IMG/VR virus record: IMGVR_UViG_3300034072_000926
Coordinates: 291,621-355,620 of that record
Direction: 5' to 3' (one strand)
From: a virus
Length of the DNA stretch: 64,000 nt
Position 1 is the stretch's first letter, and every line of letters starts with the position of its first letter. Below, one piece after another: positions 1 through 7,824 of this stretch. Made by a program: the position numbers and the translations under genes. The notes beneath the pieces are model-generated. The model saw nothing but the letters and a program-made list of their open reading frames with translations. It had not been told where the DNA came from and made no database searches.

Positions 1-310
1 TCTGACGATCTTCAGCACATGCGGTGATCGCTACAAACTTGAAGCCTTCATCATGTAGCTTCAGAACATTCTCGACCACACCAGGCAGTGGCTTGAAGTG
101 ATTCCAATACTTTGGATCGCCGTTGAAGATGCGAATCATTTCACGCGACTCTTCGAGGGTCGTGCCAAGCCATGCTTCAACATGCCAGTAGTCGGTTAGA
201 TTACCCAGTGCATCGCGATGTTCTGGATAGGTTTCACGAACCCATGCTTCGAAGGGCGATGCCCAGTCGAAGAGCACTTCATCGCAGTCAGTCAGGATTA
301 CTTTGGTCAT
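1..310 (-). CDS. HAD-family 5'-nucleotidase-like hydrolase, C-terminus cut by window edge
   Basis: The first 103 residues are visible, from an ATG at 310 to the window edge. Residues 8-12 read D-C-D-E-V, the HAD nucleophile motif DxD followed by a hydrophobic turn, and a later V-A-I-T-A segment matches HAD motif II with its Thr. The arrangement resembles phage and bacterial deoxyribonucleotidases (NT5C type), which dephosphorylate dNMPs in the cytoplasm; substrate is inferred from family only. The start overlaps the stop of the upstream gene by 23 bp, so it is probably translated with the nucleotide-metabolism genes that follow in the same direction. Confidence 0.7.
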   Translation of the reverse strand, partial: MTKVILTDCDEVLFDWASPFEAWVRETYPEHRDALGNLTDYWHVEAWLGTTLEESREMIRIFNGDPKYWNHFKPLPGVVENVLKLHDEGFKFVAITACAEDRQ

Positions 311-581
311 CTAGTTCCTCTGGCTTCTTGGGACCAATCATAAGATTGTAGATGCTGAACTCTTCAGTCCCAGTTTCCCTAATCCTAACATCTACCCTCA
401 GTTCGAAGGCAGCAATAGACTCAGGCGTATTGTTGTTCTCGTCACAACGAACAGCATATTCCTTTACTGAGATATCCTGATTGAGGAACTCGTAGAAAGC
501 ATCAACTACTTTGCTACGAGTTGCCTCATCATTCAACTCAAATCGGAACTGGTTCAGAACCCCGTAGAGCTTACTCTCCAT
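288..581 (-). CDS. hypothetical protein, 97 aa
   Basis: I do not recognise this small acidic protein. It has alternating hydrophobic strands (FELRVDVRI, IYNLMIGP) and an acidic C-terminal tail, with no membrane segment or cysteine motif. It overlaps its upstream neighbour by 11 bp and the HAD gene by 23 bp, so it belongs to a compact operon with the clamp loader and dCMP deaminase. That context suggests replication or nucleotide metabolism, but nothing in the sequence shows a function. Confidence 0.75.
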   Translation of the reverse strand: MESKLYGVLNQFRFELNDEATRSKVVDAFYEFLNQDISVKEYAVRCDENNNTPESIAAFELRVDVRIRETGTEEFSIYNLMIGPKKPEELDDQSNPD

Positions 582-966
582 CGGTGACCTCAGGAGCAGC
601 TTCCTTCTTCGTGGAGAAGCGGTCGATGAATACCTGAACCTTCTTGAGGTTCATAGGATCCTTCTGAATCCAAGTAGTCAGCGCAGCCTTGACATCATCG
701 AAGTGACGAGACACAAACATATTGATCAGCTTCTCATGTTCCAGTTCTTGATCCCGGCACATTACAACCTTGTTTTCAAACAAGTCGATAATCAGTTCGG
801 CAGCTCGCATCTGCTTGTTCGAGACACGATCAACGATGACCATGTTCTCAATGGGTTCCCACTGAGCAGTTTCGCCAAATCCCTTGACCTGGCTCTTCTG
901 ACCAGCAGCCAAGACGTAGGTGTAGCTGATGATCATGAATGGACGATTGCGTAGATAGTTAGACAT
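571..966 (-). CDS. hypothetical protein next to clamp loader, 131 aa
   Basis: A mixed alpha/beta protein with an N-terminal beta segment (FMIISYTYVLAAG), a central VENM-like segment (PIENMVIVDRV) and a charged helical second half. In T4 the small clamp-loader subunit gp62 lies next to gp44, and this gene is two positions downstream of the gp44 homologue. I see no sequence motif that proves it is gp62, and the length is shorter than T4 gp62. It overlaps the dCMP deaminase gene by 8 bp. Confidence 0.75.
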   Translation of the reverse strand: MSNYLRNRPFMIISYTYVLAAGQKSQVKGFGETAQWEPIENMVIVDRVSNKQMRAAELIIDLFENKVVMCRDQELEHEKLINMFVSRHFDDVKAALTTWIQKDPMNLKKVQVFIDRFSTKKEAAPEVTDGE

Positions 967-1465
967 TCTTTACCTCAAAAATTTCGTAGGGGAGTTCAAC
1001 CCATTCTACGCCTGCTTCCTCGAAGCGCCTCTTGCTCTCCGAGAGGATTGGTGCCCAACGGTCAGCCTTATCAGGCGGACAAGTAGGGGCGACTACTCGT
1101 GTAATACCGGCCTGGATCATATGGACCGCGCAGCGATCACAAGACAAAAAGGGCCATGTGTAAAGGGTGTTACCACGCACATTATCATGTGCGCTTAACA
1201 CCGCGTTCATTTCACAATGCACGATGAAGCTGTATTTGACCTCACGATCCTCATAGCGTTCAGGGGTGTCCTCAATACCACGAGGGAAGCCATTATAGCC
1301 GATGCTCGCTACCGAATTGTCAGGTCGAACAATGACAGCACCAGTCTGAGTGCTAGGATCTTTGGACCAGCTCGCAACTAGGCGAGCTAGTTCAACATAA
1401 CGGATATCCCACTTGACCTTGCTATTTTGAGCGTCTAGGACTTTCTGGATATCTACATCAATCAT
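959..1465 (-). CDS. dCMP deaminase
   Basis: A 168-residue zinc-dependent deaminase converting dCMP to dUMP for thymidylate synthesis. Zinc and catalytic residues are visible: H83-C-E85 (variant of the usual H-A-E, with E85 as proton shuttle) and C109-x-x-C112. The N-terminal WSKDPSTQTGAVIV and SIGYNGFPRG segments are typical of the phage dCMP deaminase family. It overlaps the clamp-loader gene by 4 bp (ATGA), so the two are probably translationally coupled. The HCE and SCxxC substitutions are unusual but keep all ligands. Confidence 0.92.
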   Translation of the reverse strand: MIDVDIQKVLDAQNSKVKWDIRYVELARLVASWSKDPSTQTGAVIVRPDNSVASIGYNGFPRGIEDTPERYEDREVKYSFIVHCEMNAVLSAHDNVRGNTLYTWPFLSCDRCAVHMIQAGITRVVAPTCPPDKADRWAPILSESKRRFEEAGVEWVELPYEIFEVKNV

Positions 1466-2400
1466 AGTTGACTCAGTTCCACAAGAGTGGCAGCCAAGTT
1501 GATTTCAGCATCGGCCGAGATAGCGTGATTGCGAAGACCAGCAGCGATGATGATAATTGCCTGACTCTGAGTTACTTCATCAGCGCCGAAGAGATGCAGG
1601 TTCTTATACATGAAGCGGAAGATATCTTCGTAGTCGTTAATGTCAGCCTTGCTGACAATCAGCTTACGAGCTTCAGTGAAGTGACGAGCCTTAAACAGTT
1701 CAACAGCTTCTTCCATATAGTTGAGGCTAGTTGCGCTGGCTTCCTTCAGAGGAGAAAGAACACCACCAGTAGTGTGCTGGTCAAGCAGGTTGATGCACTT
1801 GCGAAGATCAGGATAGGTGTTTGTGACATAGAGCTCAAGGTCATTTATGTCGTAGGTCACATTTTCCATAGTCAGGATCTCAAGCGCACGACCGAAGAAG
1901 CCTTCCATGTCCAGTGCGTCGAAGTGAATACCTTGCATCCTCGAGTGCAATGCGCCCATGATCTTATGAGGCAGGTTGCAGGTAATGATGAAGCGAACGC
2001 TATCGGCGAACTTCTCCATTTCGTTACGGAGGATTGCCTGTGCGTTCTGAGACAGGTAGTCGCCTTCGTCGATTAGAACGACCTTGTAGTCGCCATTCGG
2101 GAAGGTAGAACAGAAGCCGAGAACCTTATCCTTCAGAATATCAACGCCGTTTTCACGCGAACCGTTGAGCTCAAGGATGTCATACTTGTTCACGCCAAGC
2201 TCGTTGAGCATCAACTTCGCAAGCGTGGTCTTGCCCACCCCTGGCGATCCGCTGAGGAGCAAGTGAGGGAAAGGAATGATTTTACCCTCAGGGTTCTTAA
2301 CCCAGTTTTCAATTTGTGCGCGGATGTGATCATTCTTGAACACATATCCGTCCAGCGTATTAGGGCGATACCGCTCAACCCAAAGATCTGGTGTGGCCAT
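1462..2400 (-). CDS. 44: Clamp-loader ATPase subunit, gp44-like
   Basis: A 312-residue AAA+ protein of the T4 gp44/RFC type, which uses ATP to load the sliding clamp on primer-template DNA. The N-terminus WVERYRP is the RFC box. Walker A is GSPGVGKTT (51-59), Walker B LIDEGD ends at 114, and the SRM at 153-155 sits at the arginine-finger position (SRC/SRF box). The length equals the usual gp44 length of about 320. It is the first gene of its operon with a promoter-like sequence about 30-60 bp upstream. Confidence 0.95.
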   Translation of the reverse strand: MATPDLWVERYRPNTLDGYVFKNDHIRAQIENWVKNPEGKIIPFPHLLLSGSPGVGKTTLAKLMLNELGVNKYDILELNGSRENGVDILKDKVLGFCSTFPNGDYKVVLIDEGDYLSQNAQAILRNEMEKFADSVRFIITCNLPHKIMGALHSRMQGIHFDALDMEGFFGRALEILTMENVTYDINDLELYVTNTYPDLRKCINLLDQHTTGGVLSPLKEASATSLNYMEEAVELFKARHFTEARKLIVSKADINDYEDIFRFMYKNLHLFGADEVTQSQAIIIIAAGLRNHAISADAEINLAATLVELSQL

Positions 2401-2570
2401 GTTTGGCTTCTCCTTAATTTGTATCGCTACAATAGGTGAAAACAGGCCAAAACGTCAATTTATCTTTGAGCTAAATGGAAGCCCGCACAAGCCCTCATGG
2501 GAGCCTATGCGGGCGCATTAGTGTTTGATTAAACTGGGCTTTTATAGACAGCCGCAGGGTATCTCAGATG
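2401..2570. other. 170-bp intergenic region with hairpin
   Basis: It holds the gp44 promoter candidate and a 7-bp stem GCCCGCA/TGCGGGC at 2481-2514 enclosing a 20-nt loop. No U-tract follows directly, so I do not call it a terminator. The part near 2530-2560 (TTATAGAC then AGCCGCAGGGTATCT) resembles the 26.4-kb intergenic sequence. Confidence 0.5.
2429..2458 (-). promoter_or_regulatory. candidate sigma70-like promoter for the gp44 operon
   Basis: On the minus strand TTGACG (2458-2453) is followed by an 18-nt spacer and TATTGT (2434-2429), 28 bp before the gp44 start codon. The spacer is longer than the 16 nt seen in the other promoters of this window, so this is less certain. Confidence 0.4.
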
Positions 2571-2816
2571 TTATTCGCCACCCCAGGATAGTTTGAACAA
2601 CATTGCATCTTTCTTATTCTTAAAATAGAAAGCTAGACCGCCATAGCCTGCCCACTGACCGGCTGCGAAACGACCGTGGATCATTTCGCCCTCGCACCAT
2701 TCAATGGCCTCATTCACGCGAACGCGATAAGCCTTGGTATCAGTATATCCATACTGATCTTCATTGAAGTCAGAGGCCTTCAAAGGCATAAAGATACTAT
2801 GCCACCGATTAACCAT
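2571..2816 (-). CDS. W-FKLW family small protein
   Basis: An 81-residue member with both family motifs: helix motif EAIEWCEGE in the middle and KKDAMLFKLSWGGE at the very C-terminus. I chose the ATG at 2816 (MVNRWHS), which overlaps the upstream stop by 8 bp; a longer version starting at 2846 is open but has no ribosome site. The Gly-Gly end is kept although no gene follows directly, so here it is not needed as a ribosome site for a neighbour. Confidence 0.8.
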   Translation of the reverse strand: MVNRWHSIFMPLKASDFNEDQYGYTDTKAYRVRVNEAIEWCEGEMIHGRFAAGQWAGYGGLAFYFKNKKDAMLFKLSWGGE

Positions 2817-3156
2817 CAACGGATTGAATTCTCTCTTGATTCCCATCTGACCAACGAAGCCTGTAAGCTTCTTCTCCCTGTTCAGTCTTAAATTCCAATT
2901 GCAAGCGATACGCTCTTGGATGGTCTTCTGTCAAGTTATCCAGATAAGTGTAGGAAACTCGAAAGGCTATCTTTGATTCCTTTAACCAAGTCATACGCTC
3001 ATTCACTAATGTGTGGAACCTTTCATCCTCCCAGATGAAATTATGAAGGTCATGCCAACTACAAGGTGTGAACACTTGATAGACAGCGCATGGATAGAGA
3101 TATCTAGTGATCAACCCGCGTTCTCGGGTATCAACCTCTATTGCATCGATTTTCAT
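2809..3156 (-). CDS. W-FKLW family small protein, divergent
   Basis: A 115-residue divergent member. The helix motif is NERMTWLKESK and the C-terminal motif is degraded to EQGEEAYRLRW, followed by an 11-residue tail. The N-terminal 45 residues (with YPCAVYQVFTPCSW) are longer than in most relatives. It starts 4 bp after the stop of the upstream paralog. Confidence 0.75.
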   Translation of the reverse strand: MKIDAIEVDTRERGLITRYLYPCAVYQVFTPCSWHDLHNFIWEDERFHTLVNERMTWLKESKIAFRVSYTYLDNLTEDHPRAYRLQLEFKTEQGEEAYRLRWSDGNQERIQSVDG

Positions 3157-3160
3157 TGGA

Positions 3161-3373
3161 TTATCCGTGGCTCAACTTAAACAGGAGCGCATCAATCCTA
3201 TTATGGAATGAGACAGTTAGGGTGCTGCAATCATCACAGTCTAGTCCGCGATGATACCATTCATAGGATTTGATCTTAGGTCTATTGAATGCAACAAAGT
3301 CATTCAGAGACTCAAAGTGGTTGTGATCACGAACAATCACAACCACTTCGGGTGGATTAGAGTGGGCATTCAT
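3161..3373 (-). CDS. W-FKLW family small protein
   Basis: A 70-residue member ending in NRIDALLFKLSHG, with Ser-His-Gly in place of Trp-Gly-Gly. The usual W-L helix motif is weak (LNDFVAFNRP). The ATG at 3373 is preferred because CAGG precedes it; a GTG lies three codons upstream. It overlaps the end of the GroES-like gene by 17 bp. Confidence 0.75.
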   Translation of the reverse strand: MNAHSNPPEVVVIVRDHNHFESLNDFVAFNRPKIKSYEWYHRGLDCDDCSTLTVSFHNRIDALLFKLSHG

Positions 3374-3701
3374 CCTGAACACCCAAAATACCCTTGACGT
3401 CTACGCGCTGAACGTAGAATACATCTTCGTCGCTGCCTTCTGGAATAGCAGTCTCGATGCCATAGGTCCAGCGACCATGTTCAACGAGAATCCACTGACC
3501 TTGTTCGAGATCAGTATTCTCAGAACCGACCTTCCAGACTTGACACCAACGAGGACGGATGCCTCGATCCTTGCCGTTATCGTCAAGGATGATGACTCCG
3601 CCTTTGGAAACCTTGTCGCCTTGTTCCATATTGATCACAAGAACGTGATCCTTGATGGGACGAAGATCTCCACTGATCTTGTTATAAACTGTGCTTGGCA
3701 T
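3357..3701 (-). CDS. GroES-like head-assembly cochaperone (gp31-like)
   Basis: A 114-residue protein with the GroES signature order: LRPIKDHVLV near residue 13, a mobile-loop region with GGVIILDD, then RPRWCQVWKVG and a WILVEHGRWT segment. T4 gp31 and related phage proteins replace host GroES on GroEL so that the major capsid protein can fold. The length is close to GroES (about 97) plus a C-terminal extension. It lies among conserved T4-like genes. Identification as a functional gp31 equivalent is by family inference. Confidence 0.85.
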   Translation of the reverse strand: MPSTVYNKISGDLRPIKDHVLVINMEQGDKVSKGGVIILDDNGKDRGIRPRWCQVWKVGSENTDLEQGQWILVEHGRWTYGIETAIPEGSDEDVFYVQRVDVKGILGVQDECPL

Positions 3702-3727
3702 AACTTCTCCGGTTGTAACCGAAGTCC

Positions 3728-4105
3728 TTAGTCATCGCTGTCTTTGATTAGCCTGCGACCCTTCTTCGACATCAGACCATCTGGCTCATCGTTCTCCGGA
3801 TACGCTGGAGCAGGCTTTGCTGCACCGGTGATCCTTGACATTGCCTGTTCTGGTGTCTCGAAGACATCTGGCACAGCTGGCTTCAACGAAACCTGTTGTG
3901 CTGCACCTGGGTTGCGGTTATAATAATCGCGAGCGATTTGTTCCCTACGGACTTCGATCTGGCCATTACGACCCATAATGTCCCCGCGGGCATTCATCCT
4001 TGCGTTACCAAGAGCCTTCATTTCCTCGTTAGCAGAACGCATTGCGTCCATATCAACAACCCTGCCACGCATGGAAACGGCTGGTTTTCTAAAGTTGCGA
4101 GCCAT
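3728..4105 (-). CDS. conserved T4-like hypothetical protein, 125 aa
   Basis: A basic, Arg/Met-rich N-terminal half (ARNFRKPAVSMRGRVVDMD, GNARMNARGDIMGRNGQ) followed by a Pro-rich acidic C-terminus. I recall similar small proteins in marine T4-like phages but cannot assign a role; a minor virion protein is a guess supported by the late-promoter box 30 bp upstream. Its ribosome site is AGGAGGAGCAAC before ATG 4105. Confidence 0.8.
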   Translation of the reverse strand: MARNFRKPAVSMRGRVVDMDAMRSANEEMKALGNARMNARGDIMGRNGQIEVRREQIARDYYNRNPGAAQQVSLKPAVPDVFETPEQAMSRITGAAKPAPAYPENDEPDGLMSKKGRRLIKDSDD

Positions 4106-4134
4106 GTTGCTCCTCCTAATACGACCTATGCTCT

Positions 4135-4142
4135 TATTTATG
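4135..4142 (-). promoter_or_regulatory. T4-type late promoter box CATAAATA
   Basis: CATAAATA on the minus strand, 29 nt before the ATG at 4105 with a good AGGAGG ribosome site in between. It differs from the T4 late consensus TATAAATA in the first base only. Confidence 0.65.
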
Positions 4143-4157
4143 CGTAGTTTTCTGTGC

Positions 4158-4694
4158 TTACTTTAAGAACTCTCTCACATCGAGATCGAACTTGAGGCTG
4201 TCAACTTTATGAACGCCAATGAGGTATAGGATATAGCTCGCAACACTCGAACCACGACCCACACCCCATACGATGCCACGTTCCCTAAAGCTGGCGATCA
4301 GATAGATCAAAACCTTGAGAACTTGTGTCATTTCACGCTCCTCAAATAGCAGCCATTCTTCTGCCACCCGAGTCATCTGAACTTCTGTCTCACAACGTTC
4401 AATCAGCCATTCCAACACGTCAATGCTCTTGAAGGGTTCGGGAACAAACCATTCACTCTGGAATGAGGCATCCCATTCCTCAACTGAAACACTTGGTTCC
4501 TGATAGATAGGAATCTGATCCTGTGGATGATCAAGTTCCTTGCAAAGTTTGTTGAAACGATGAATGTCAGGGTTGTCGATGGCTTGAAGCTCTCCCGACA
4601 ACTCTTGACCTTTCATCAACAGGTCAATGAGGCCATTCTTATCGAAAGCCACATTGCCCCATTGATCTAGCTGACGACCGTCAAGCTCTTTCAT
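4158..4694 (-). CDS. DNA polymerase III alpha (DnaE)-like small protein
   Basis: A 178-residue protein whose C-terminal third matches the start of the palm domain of bacterial DnaE: RGIVWGVGRGSSVASYILYL (the G-x-GRGS box), then LIGVHKVDSLKFDLDVREFL, which parallels DnaE IT-x-DPL-x-F-x-LLFERFLN. It ends exactly before the DnaE catalytic D-x-D-x-D, so it cannot polymerise DNA by that mechanism. The N-terminal two thirds are helical and unlike full DnaE. I recall similarly short proteins in marine T4-like phages, so it is probably a real conserved gene rather than debris. It overlaps its upstream neighbour by 4 bp. Confidence 0.8.
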   Translation of the reverse strand: MKELDGRQLDQWGNVAFDKNGLIDLLMKGQELSGELQAIDNPDIHRFNKLCKELDHPQDQIPIYQEPSVSVEEWDASFQSEWFVPEPFKSIDVLEWLIERCETEVQMTRVAEEWLLFEEREMTQVLKVLIYLIASFRERGIVWGVGRGSSVASYILYLIGVHKVDSLKFDLDVREFLK

Positions 4695-5392
4695 TCCGTC
4701 TTGCCTCCGTCAATCACCTTGGGACGGAACTCAGGACGAACAACCACATTACTGGTCGTTTGCGGCAAAGCCATCTGTTCAGCAATAAAGCTCAGACTAT
4801 ACGCCCACATCGGCGGTGTGCTAATGTCATCTTCCTCGTCTGGACTGATATCCAGGGTTGATGCATCATTTCGATTCCACCAGGACTTGCTGAAATAGTT
4901 TCTCTCGCCGAGCCATTCTTCATCCGTCGGGAAGGTCTCGCCAGGAGTCCCGCCAACAAACATGAATGACAACCCGCGTCCATCGGACGATTCAATTTCA
5001 CAGCTATGAAAATCAAAGGCGCCGTTAGACAATGCCTTGAACTTACAAAGGAAGAGTTCACACAAGAGCGCGTCTGTTGGAACTTCCGGAGTGAGGATGA
5101 TCATATTAGTGGTCTCCGGTCGGGTTTCTCCCATGAAACAACTAATAGCCCATTCATTATCGGCATCGATGATAATGGACTTGTCTATAACCTTCTTAAC
5201 CCAATAGTCCATCTTGGCGAGAGCTATTTCCATTTTGGCGGAATAGTCATCAGTGTCTTCTCCCAAGGTGCTAACATCGACCTTGAGTTTGATGGTTGCT
5301 GGGGAGAGTTTCTGTCCGATGATACGGGTAGCCTGGAACTCATGGCGCAGGCTTACGAACAGATGATTAGGTAGAATGTCTTCTTCGTCCAT
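4691..5392 (-). CDS. hypothetical protein, 233 aa
   Basis: An unrecognised soluble acidic protein with alternating strand/helix pattern and three cysteines in the middle (LLCELFLCKF, HSCEIES). It is translationally coupled to the DnaE-like gene (ATGA overlap) and may be its partner. A long structured leader and a late-type box (5516-5523) lie upstream. Confidence 0.8.
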   Translation of the reverse strand: MDEEDILPNHLFVSLRHEFQATRIIGQKLSPATIKLKVDVSTLGEDTDDYSAKMEIALAKMDYWVKKVIDKSIIIDADNEWAISCFMGETRPETTNMIILTPEVPTDALLCELFLCKFKALSNGAFDFHSCEIESSDGRGLSFMFVGGTPGETFPTDEEWLGERNYFSKSWWNRNDASTLDISPDEEDDISTPPMWAYSLSFIAEQMALPQTTSNVVVRPEFRPKVIDGGKTE

Positions 5393-5610
5393 TTTAGTCC
5401 CATTGAGGACGCAGGACTCTAGGCGCGGAAAGCGCGATATGAGGTAATTGCTGGGCCCAGCAACACAACTACAAGATTTGAGCAGCCCTGTTGAGCATCC
5501 TGTTGTCGTTCGTTGTATTTAGTGCCTTGCAGTTAAGCCTCACCTAGTAGCCTGCGTCGTAATCAAAGCTATCTTAGCAAATAGGATAGACAGGAGTCAT
5601 TATGTGAATA
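5393..5610 (-). other. 218-bp non-coding region with strong palindromes; possible leader or small RNA
   Basis: No ORF over about 10 codons is open here. It contains a perfect 16-nt palindrome TTGCTGGGCCCAGCAA (5448-5463), a CGCG-GAAAG-CGCG hairpin (5424-5436) and, on the minus strand, a late-type box ACTAAATA (5523-5516) about 120 nt before the gene at 5392. The arrangement fits a structured 5' leader or a small RNA transcribed leftwards. I could not fold it into a tRNA. Confidence 0.4.
5516..5523 (-). promoter_or_regulatory. late-type promoter box ACTAAATA
   Basis: ACTAAATA on the minus strand within the 5.4-5.6 kb non-coding region. It would give the gene at 5392 a leader of over 100 nt, unlike the other late boxes, so the assignment is tentative. 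Confidence 0.35.
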
Positions 5611-5976
5611 TCACTTCTTGCTAGGCTCGAGGTATTCTTTGTTGAATGTCGGCGTTGGCAAGGTCACATTCTTAGTAACAGCGGGCTTGACAACCTTAGT
5701 GTTGGTGTCTTCAACCTCACTCTTACTCTTTACGAAATCAGGATCCGATTCAGTAGTTTCAGGGAACATGGCTTGCATGGCCTCGAACTGCTGCTTCTTC
5801 ATGCGCTCCATTTTCTCTTCCTCAATCATCTCCAACATCCAATGAAGTTGGTTGATGATCTCAGTGCTTGAACCCCACATATGCGCCTTTGACAGGCGCT
5901 TGTGTAGAGCTGAAGTCTTTTCGAGCAACTCGTCGTCGCTCATATCCTTAAAAGAGAGAAATGGATGATCAATCAA
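5611..5976 (-). CDS. conserved T4-like hypothetical protein, 121 aa
   Basis: The first 70 residues are helical and Met/Glu rich (DMSDDELLEKTSALHKRLSK, then MLEMIEEEKMERMKKQQ), probably a coiled coil; the rest is a low-complexity Thr/Val/Pro tail. It overlaps the MazG gene by 4 bp. I recall short coiled-coil proteins of this type in marine T4-like phages; role unknown. Confidence 0.78.
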   Translation of the reverse strand: MIDHPFLSFKDMSDDELLEKTSALHKRLSKAHMWGSSTEIINQLHWMLEMIEEEKMERMKKQQFEAMQAMFPETTESDPDFVKSKSEVEDTNTKVVKPAVTKNVTLPTPTFNKEYLEPSKK

Positions 5977-6377
5977 AGGTCGCCTTCTTTCCTGTTCTCG
6001 CTGCGCGAGATTTCGAACTTGCCGCCTGGATAACGAGCTTCCAGCTTACGGACGTTCTCTTCAATAATATCGTATGGATTGAGGTTCAGAGCCATACAAG
6101 CATTTGCCCAATACCACATCACGTCACCAAGTTCACGCTTCATGTGAAAGATGTTGTCTGCGTCATATGGCTTGCCCTGGAACGTGATCTTCTTCACGAT
6201 TTCCATAAACTCGCCAGCTTCTGCCGACAGACCATCAGCCGCAGTATGGAGGCGTTCCACGTTGCAACCCTGCTCATACAGTTCTTCGATACGAGCTAGG
6301 AACGCAGCCTTATCCTTAGAGGGCTGGCTAGTCACACCGTCGACGAAAGTCAGGTATTGCTCGAGAAAGTTTTCCAT
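5973..6377 (-). CDS. mazG: MazG-like nucleotide pyrophosphohydrolase
   Basis: A 134-residue MazG-type protein, the family that hydrolyses (d)NTPs to NMP and pyrophosphate. The metal-binding pattern is visible: SAEAGEFMEIVKK (E-x-x-E) and, about 30 residues later, KRELGDVMWYWANAC (E-x-x-D). The fold is all-helical. Phage MazG proteins are thought to adjust nucleotide or ppGpp pools during infection. A late-type box lies 18 bp upstream. A second, unrelated MazG-like protein lies at 62997-63323. Confidence 0.88.
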   Translation of the reverse strand: MENFLEQYLTFVDGVTSQPSKDKAAFLARIEELYEQGCNVERLHTAADGLSAEAGEFMEIVKKITFQGKPYDADNIFHMKRELGDVMWYWANACMALNLNPYDIIEENVRKLEARYPGGKFEISRSENRKEGDL

Positions 6378-6394
6378 TAGGTTCTCCTATTTCT

Positions 6395-6402
6395 TATTTA
6401 GG
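6395..6402 (-). promoter_or_regulatory. late-type promoter box CCTAAATA
   Basis: CCTAAATA on the minus strand, 17 nt before the mazG ATG at 6377, with an AGGAGA ribosome site between them. Confidence 0.5.
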
Positions 6403-6433
6403 ATGACCATAGCAAACCTGGTGATAGAAGTCA

Positions 6434-6799
6434 CTAATTGGCAACCACATTCATGGGCGGCCTACGACGCTTTCCTTCAATGGATCGCAACACCTCAACT
6501 GACATTGTATCAACCCTGGCAGGTGTGGTAGCTTTTGGTATCGCGACCAAACACTCGATCGAAATCGTATGAGCACGAACTGGCCCAGGAGGCATACCCT
6601 GTAGGGATTCGACCTGTAGAGCATGTCCGCGAACCGAGCCAGGAGGCATATCGAGAAGAGACTCGACCTGAACCGAATGAGCTTTCACTGGAGGATTAGG
6701 TTCAGAGCCAACGACATTTACATCAGCGTGAATGGCAACCACAGGAGAATTCATCTCCTGTAGCGTTTCAATCTGAACTCCAGTTACATTCTGGGTCAT
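6434..6799 (-). CDS. repetitive small tail-fibre-associated protein
   Basis: A 121-residue protein built of about five 22-24-residue repeats, each with a core like VQVESLLDMPPGSVRGHA or VQVESLQGMPPGPVRAHT. The repeats look like short beta strands linked by Pro-Gly turns. It is the last gene of the first structural block and starts at the stop codon of the lectin-like gene upstream (TGA/ATG overlap), so it is probably a virion or fibre-tip accessory protein. Confidence 0.78.
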   Translation of the reverse strand: MTQNVTGVQIETLQEMNSPVVAIHADVNVVGSEPNPPVKAHSVQVESLLDMPPGSVRGHALQVESLQGMPPGPVRAHTISIECLVAIPKATTPARVDTMSVEVLRSIEGKRRRPPMNVVAN

Positions 6800-7824
6800 T
6801 ACTTCTTAATCTCGTAGCCTGCCTGAATTGCATTGACACTTGTAATATCCCAAGCAGTTCCAGTTGCTGGATTCAAATTCTCAATACGATTCATGTTGAG
6901 GTGATTCGTAGGCAGATTGTAATTGGCACTGGTTGTCTCAGTTGAACCGCTCTTCACAATTGTTGCTAGTTCACGAGTTTCTGCATCAGTCTTTGCAGCC
7001 CAGACATTGAGCTGGATTGCATCAATCTTGTCCGGATTAGTGGTTAGATTGCTGAAATTATACATGTCCTTTGCACCGAGAGCAGTTGCACTCACATAGT
7101 TATTTGCGCTTACAAGTGTCTCATTCAACATGGCATAATTAGAACCGGGGGTGCTTGGAGTGAATGCAACCGTAACATCTCCATTTGGACGCAGAGTTTC
7201 AATGCGGCGCTCGCCGATACGAGTCGCTTCATTGATGACGTAGAGGTCGTCGATGATATATCCCGATTCGTTACCTGCGTTGAACTGAATACCATTTACG
7301 CCATATGCTGCGGCGTTCTGGGTGTTGCCATTAAAGTTCAGAACTTCGACACCGTCAATGAATAGAGTTGCTCGACCGGCAGAAGTATGTCCAACATATT
7401 CTAGTTCGAAGAAATGCCAGTCATGTGTGTGAATGATGTTTGGTTCACTCTCGGCTACCATTGTGTTACCACGCCATAAACGAAGCTGACCAATGTTGCT
7501 GACACTAACTGCAAACTGAGAAGTCTGATTATGCAGAACACTGAACATTTGACCTTGTCCTTCAGCACGAGCAACAAAGTCAGTCTTGTAAGCAAATGCA
7601 AAAGTCGCTGATTGCTGGAAGACATTTCCGTTGAAAAATCCACGGATCTGACAACCAAATGCCGTGTTACCCAGGTTCATACCCTGACCGCCATAACGAC
7701 CTTCAGAGAAGAAGATGTTGCTCGGATTGACGATTACCCACTTACTGTGAACACCTGGACGAACTGATTGGTTGTTTGCGGAATCGTAGGAATCGAAACC
7801 GTCCATGAAAATTACGTCAGCCAT
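6799..7824 (-). CDS. lectin-like (LamG-type) phage structural protein
   Basis: A 341-residue beta-rich protein. Residues 1-200 have the concanavalin/LamG jelly-roll pattern: FDSYDS near the N-terminus, WHFFELEYVG, ATLFIDGVEV, and a YIIDDLYVIN strand, as in phage tail proteins that bind glycans. The C-terminal third repeats strand-turn units ending ITSVNAIQAGYEIKK. It starts at the stop of its upstream neighbour. Likely a tail-tip or fibre component; no enzymatic residues seen. Confidence 0.78.
   Translation of the reverse strand: MADVIFMDGFDSYDSANNQSVRPGVHSKWVIVNPSNIFFSEGRYGGQGMNLGNTAFGCQIRGFFNGNVFQQSATFAFAYKTDFVARAEGQGQMFSVLHNQTSQFAVSVSNIGQLRLWRGNTMVAESEPNIIHTHDWHFFELEYVGHTSAGRATLFIDGVEVLNFNGNTQNAAAYGVNGIQFNAGNESGYIIDDLYVINEATRIGERRIETLRPNGDVTVAFTPSTPGSNYAMLNETLVSANNYVSATALGAKDMYNFSNLTTNPDKIDAIQLNVWAAKTDAETRELATIVKSGSTETTSANYNLPTNHLNMNRIENLNPATGTAWDITSVNAIQAGYEIKK

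Noticed and set aside
571-966. gp62 clamp-loader small subunit
   Set aside because: Position fits, but no sequence feature supports it and it is shorter than T4 gp62.
2481-2514. terminator after the left paralog group
   Set aside because: The 7-bp stem has a 20-nt loop and no T-run on either strand.
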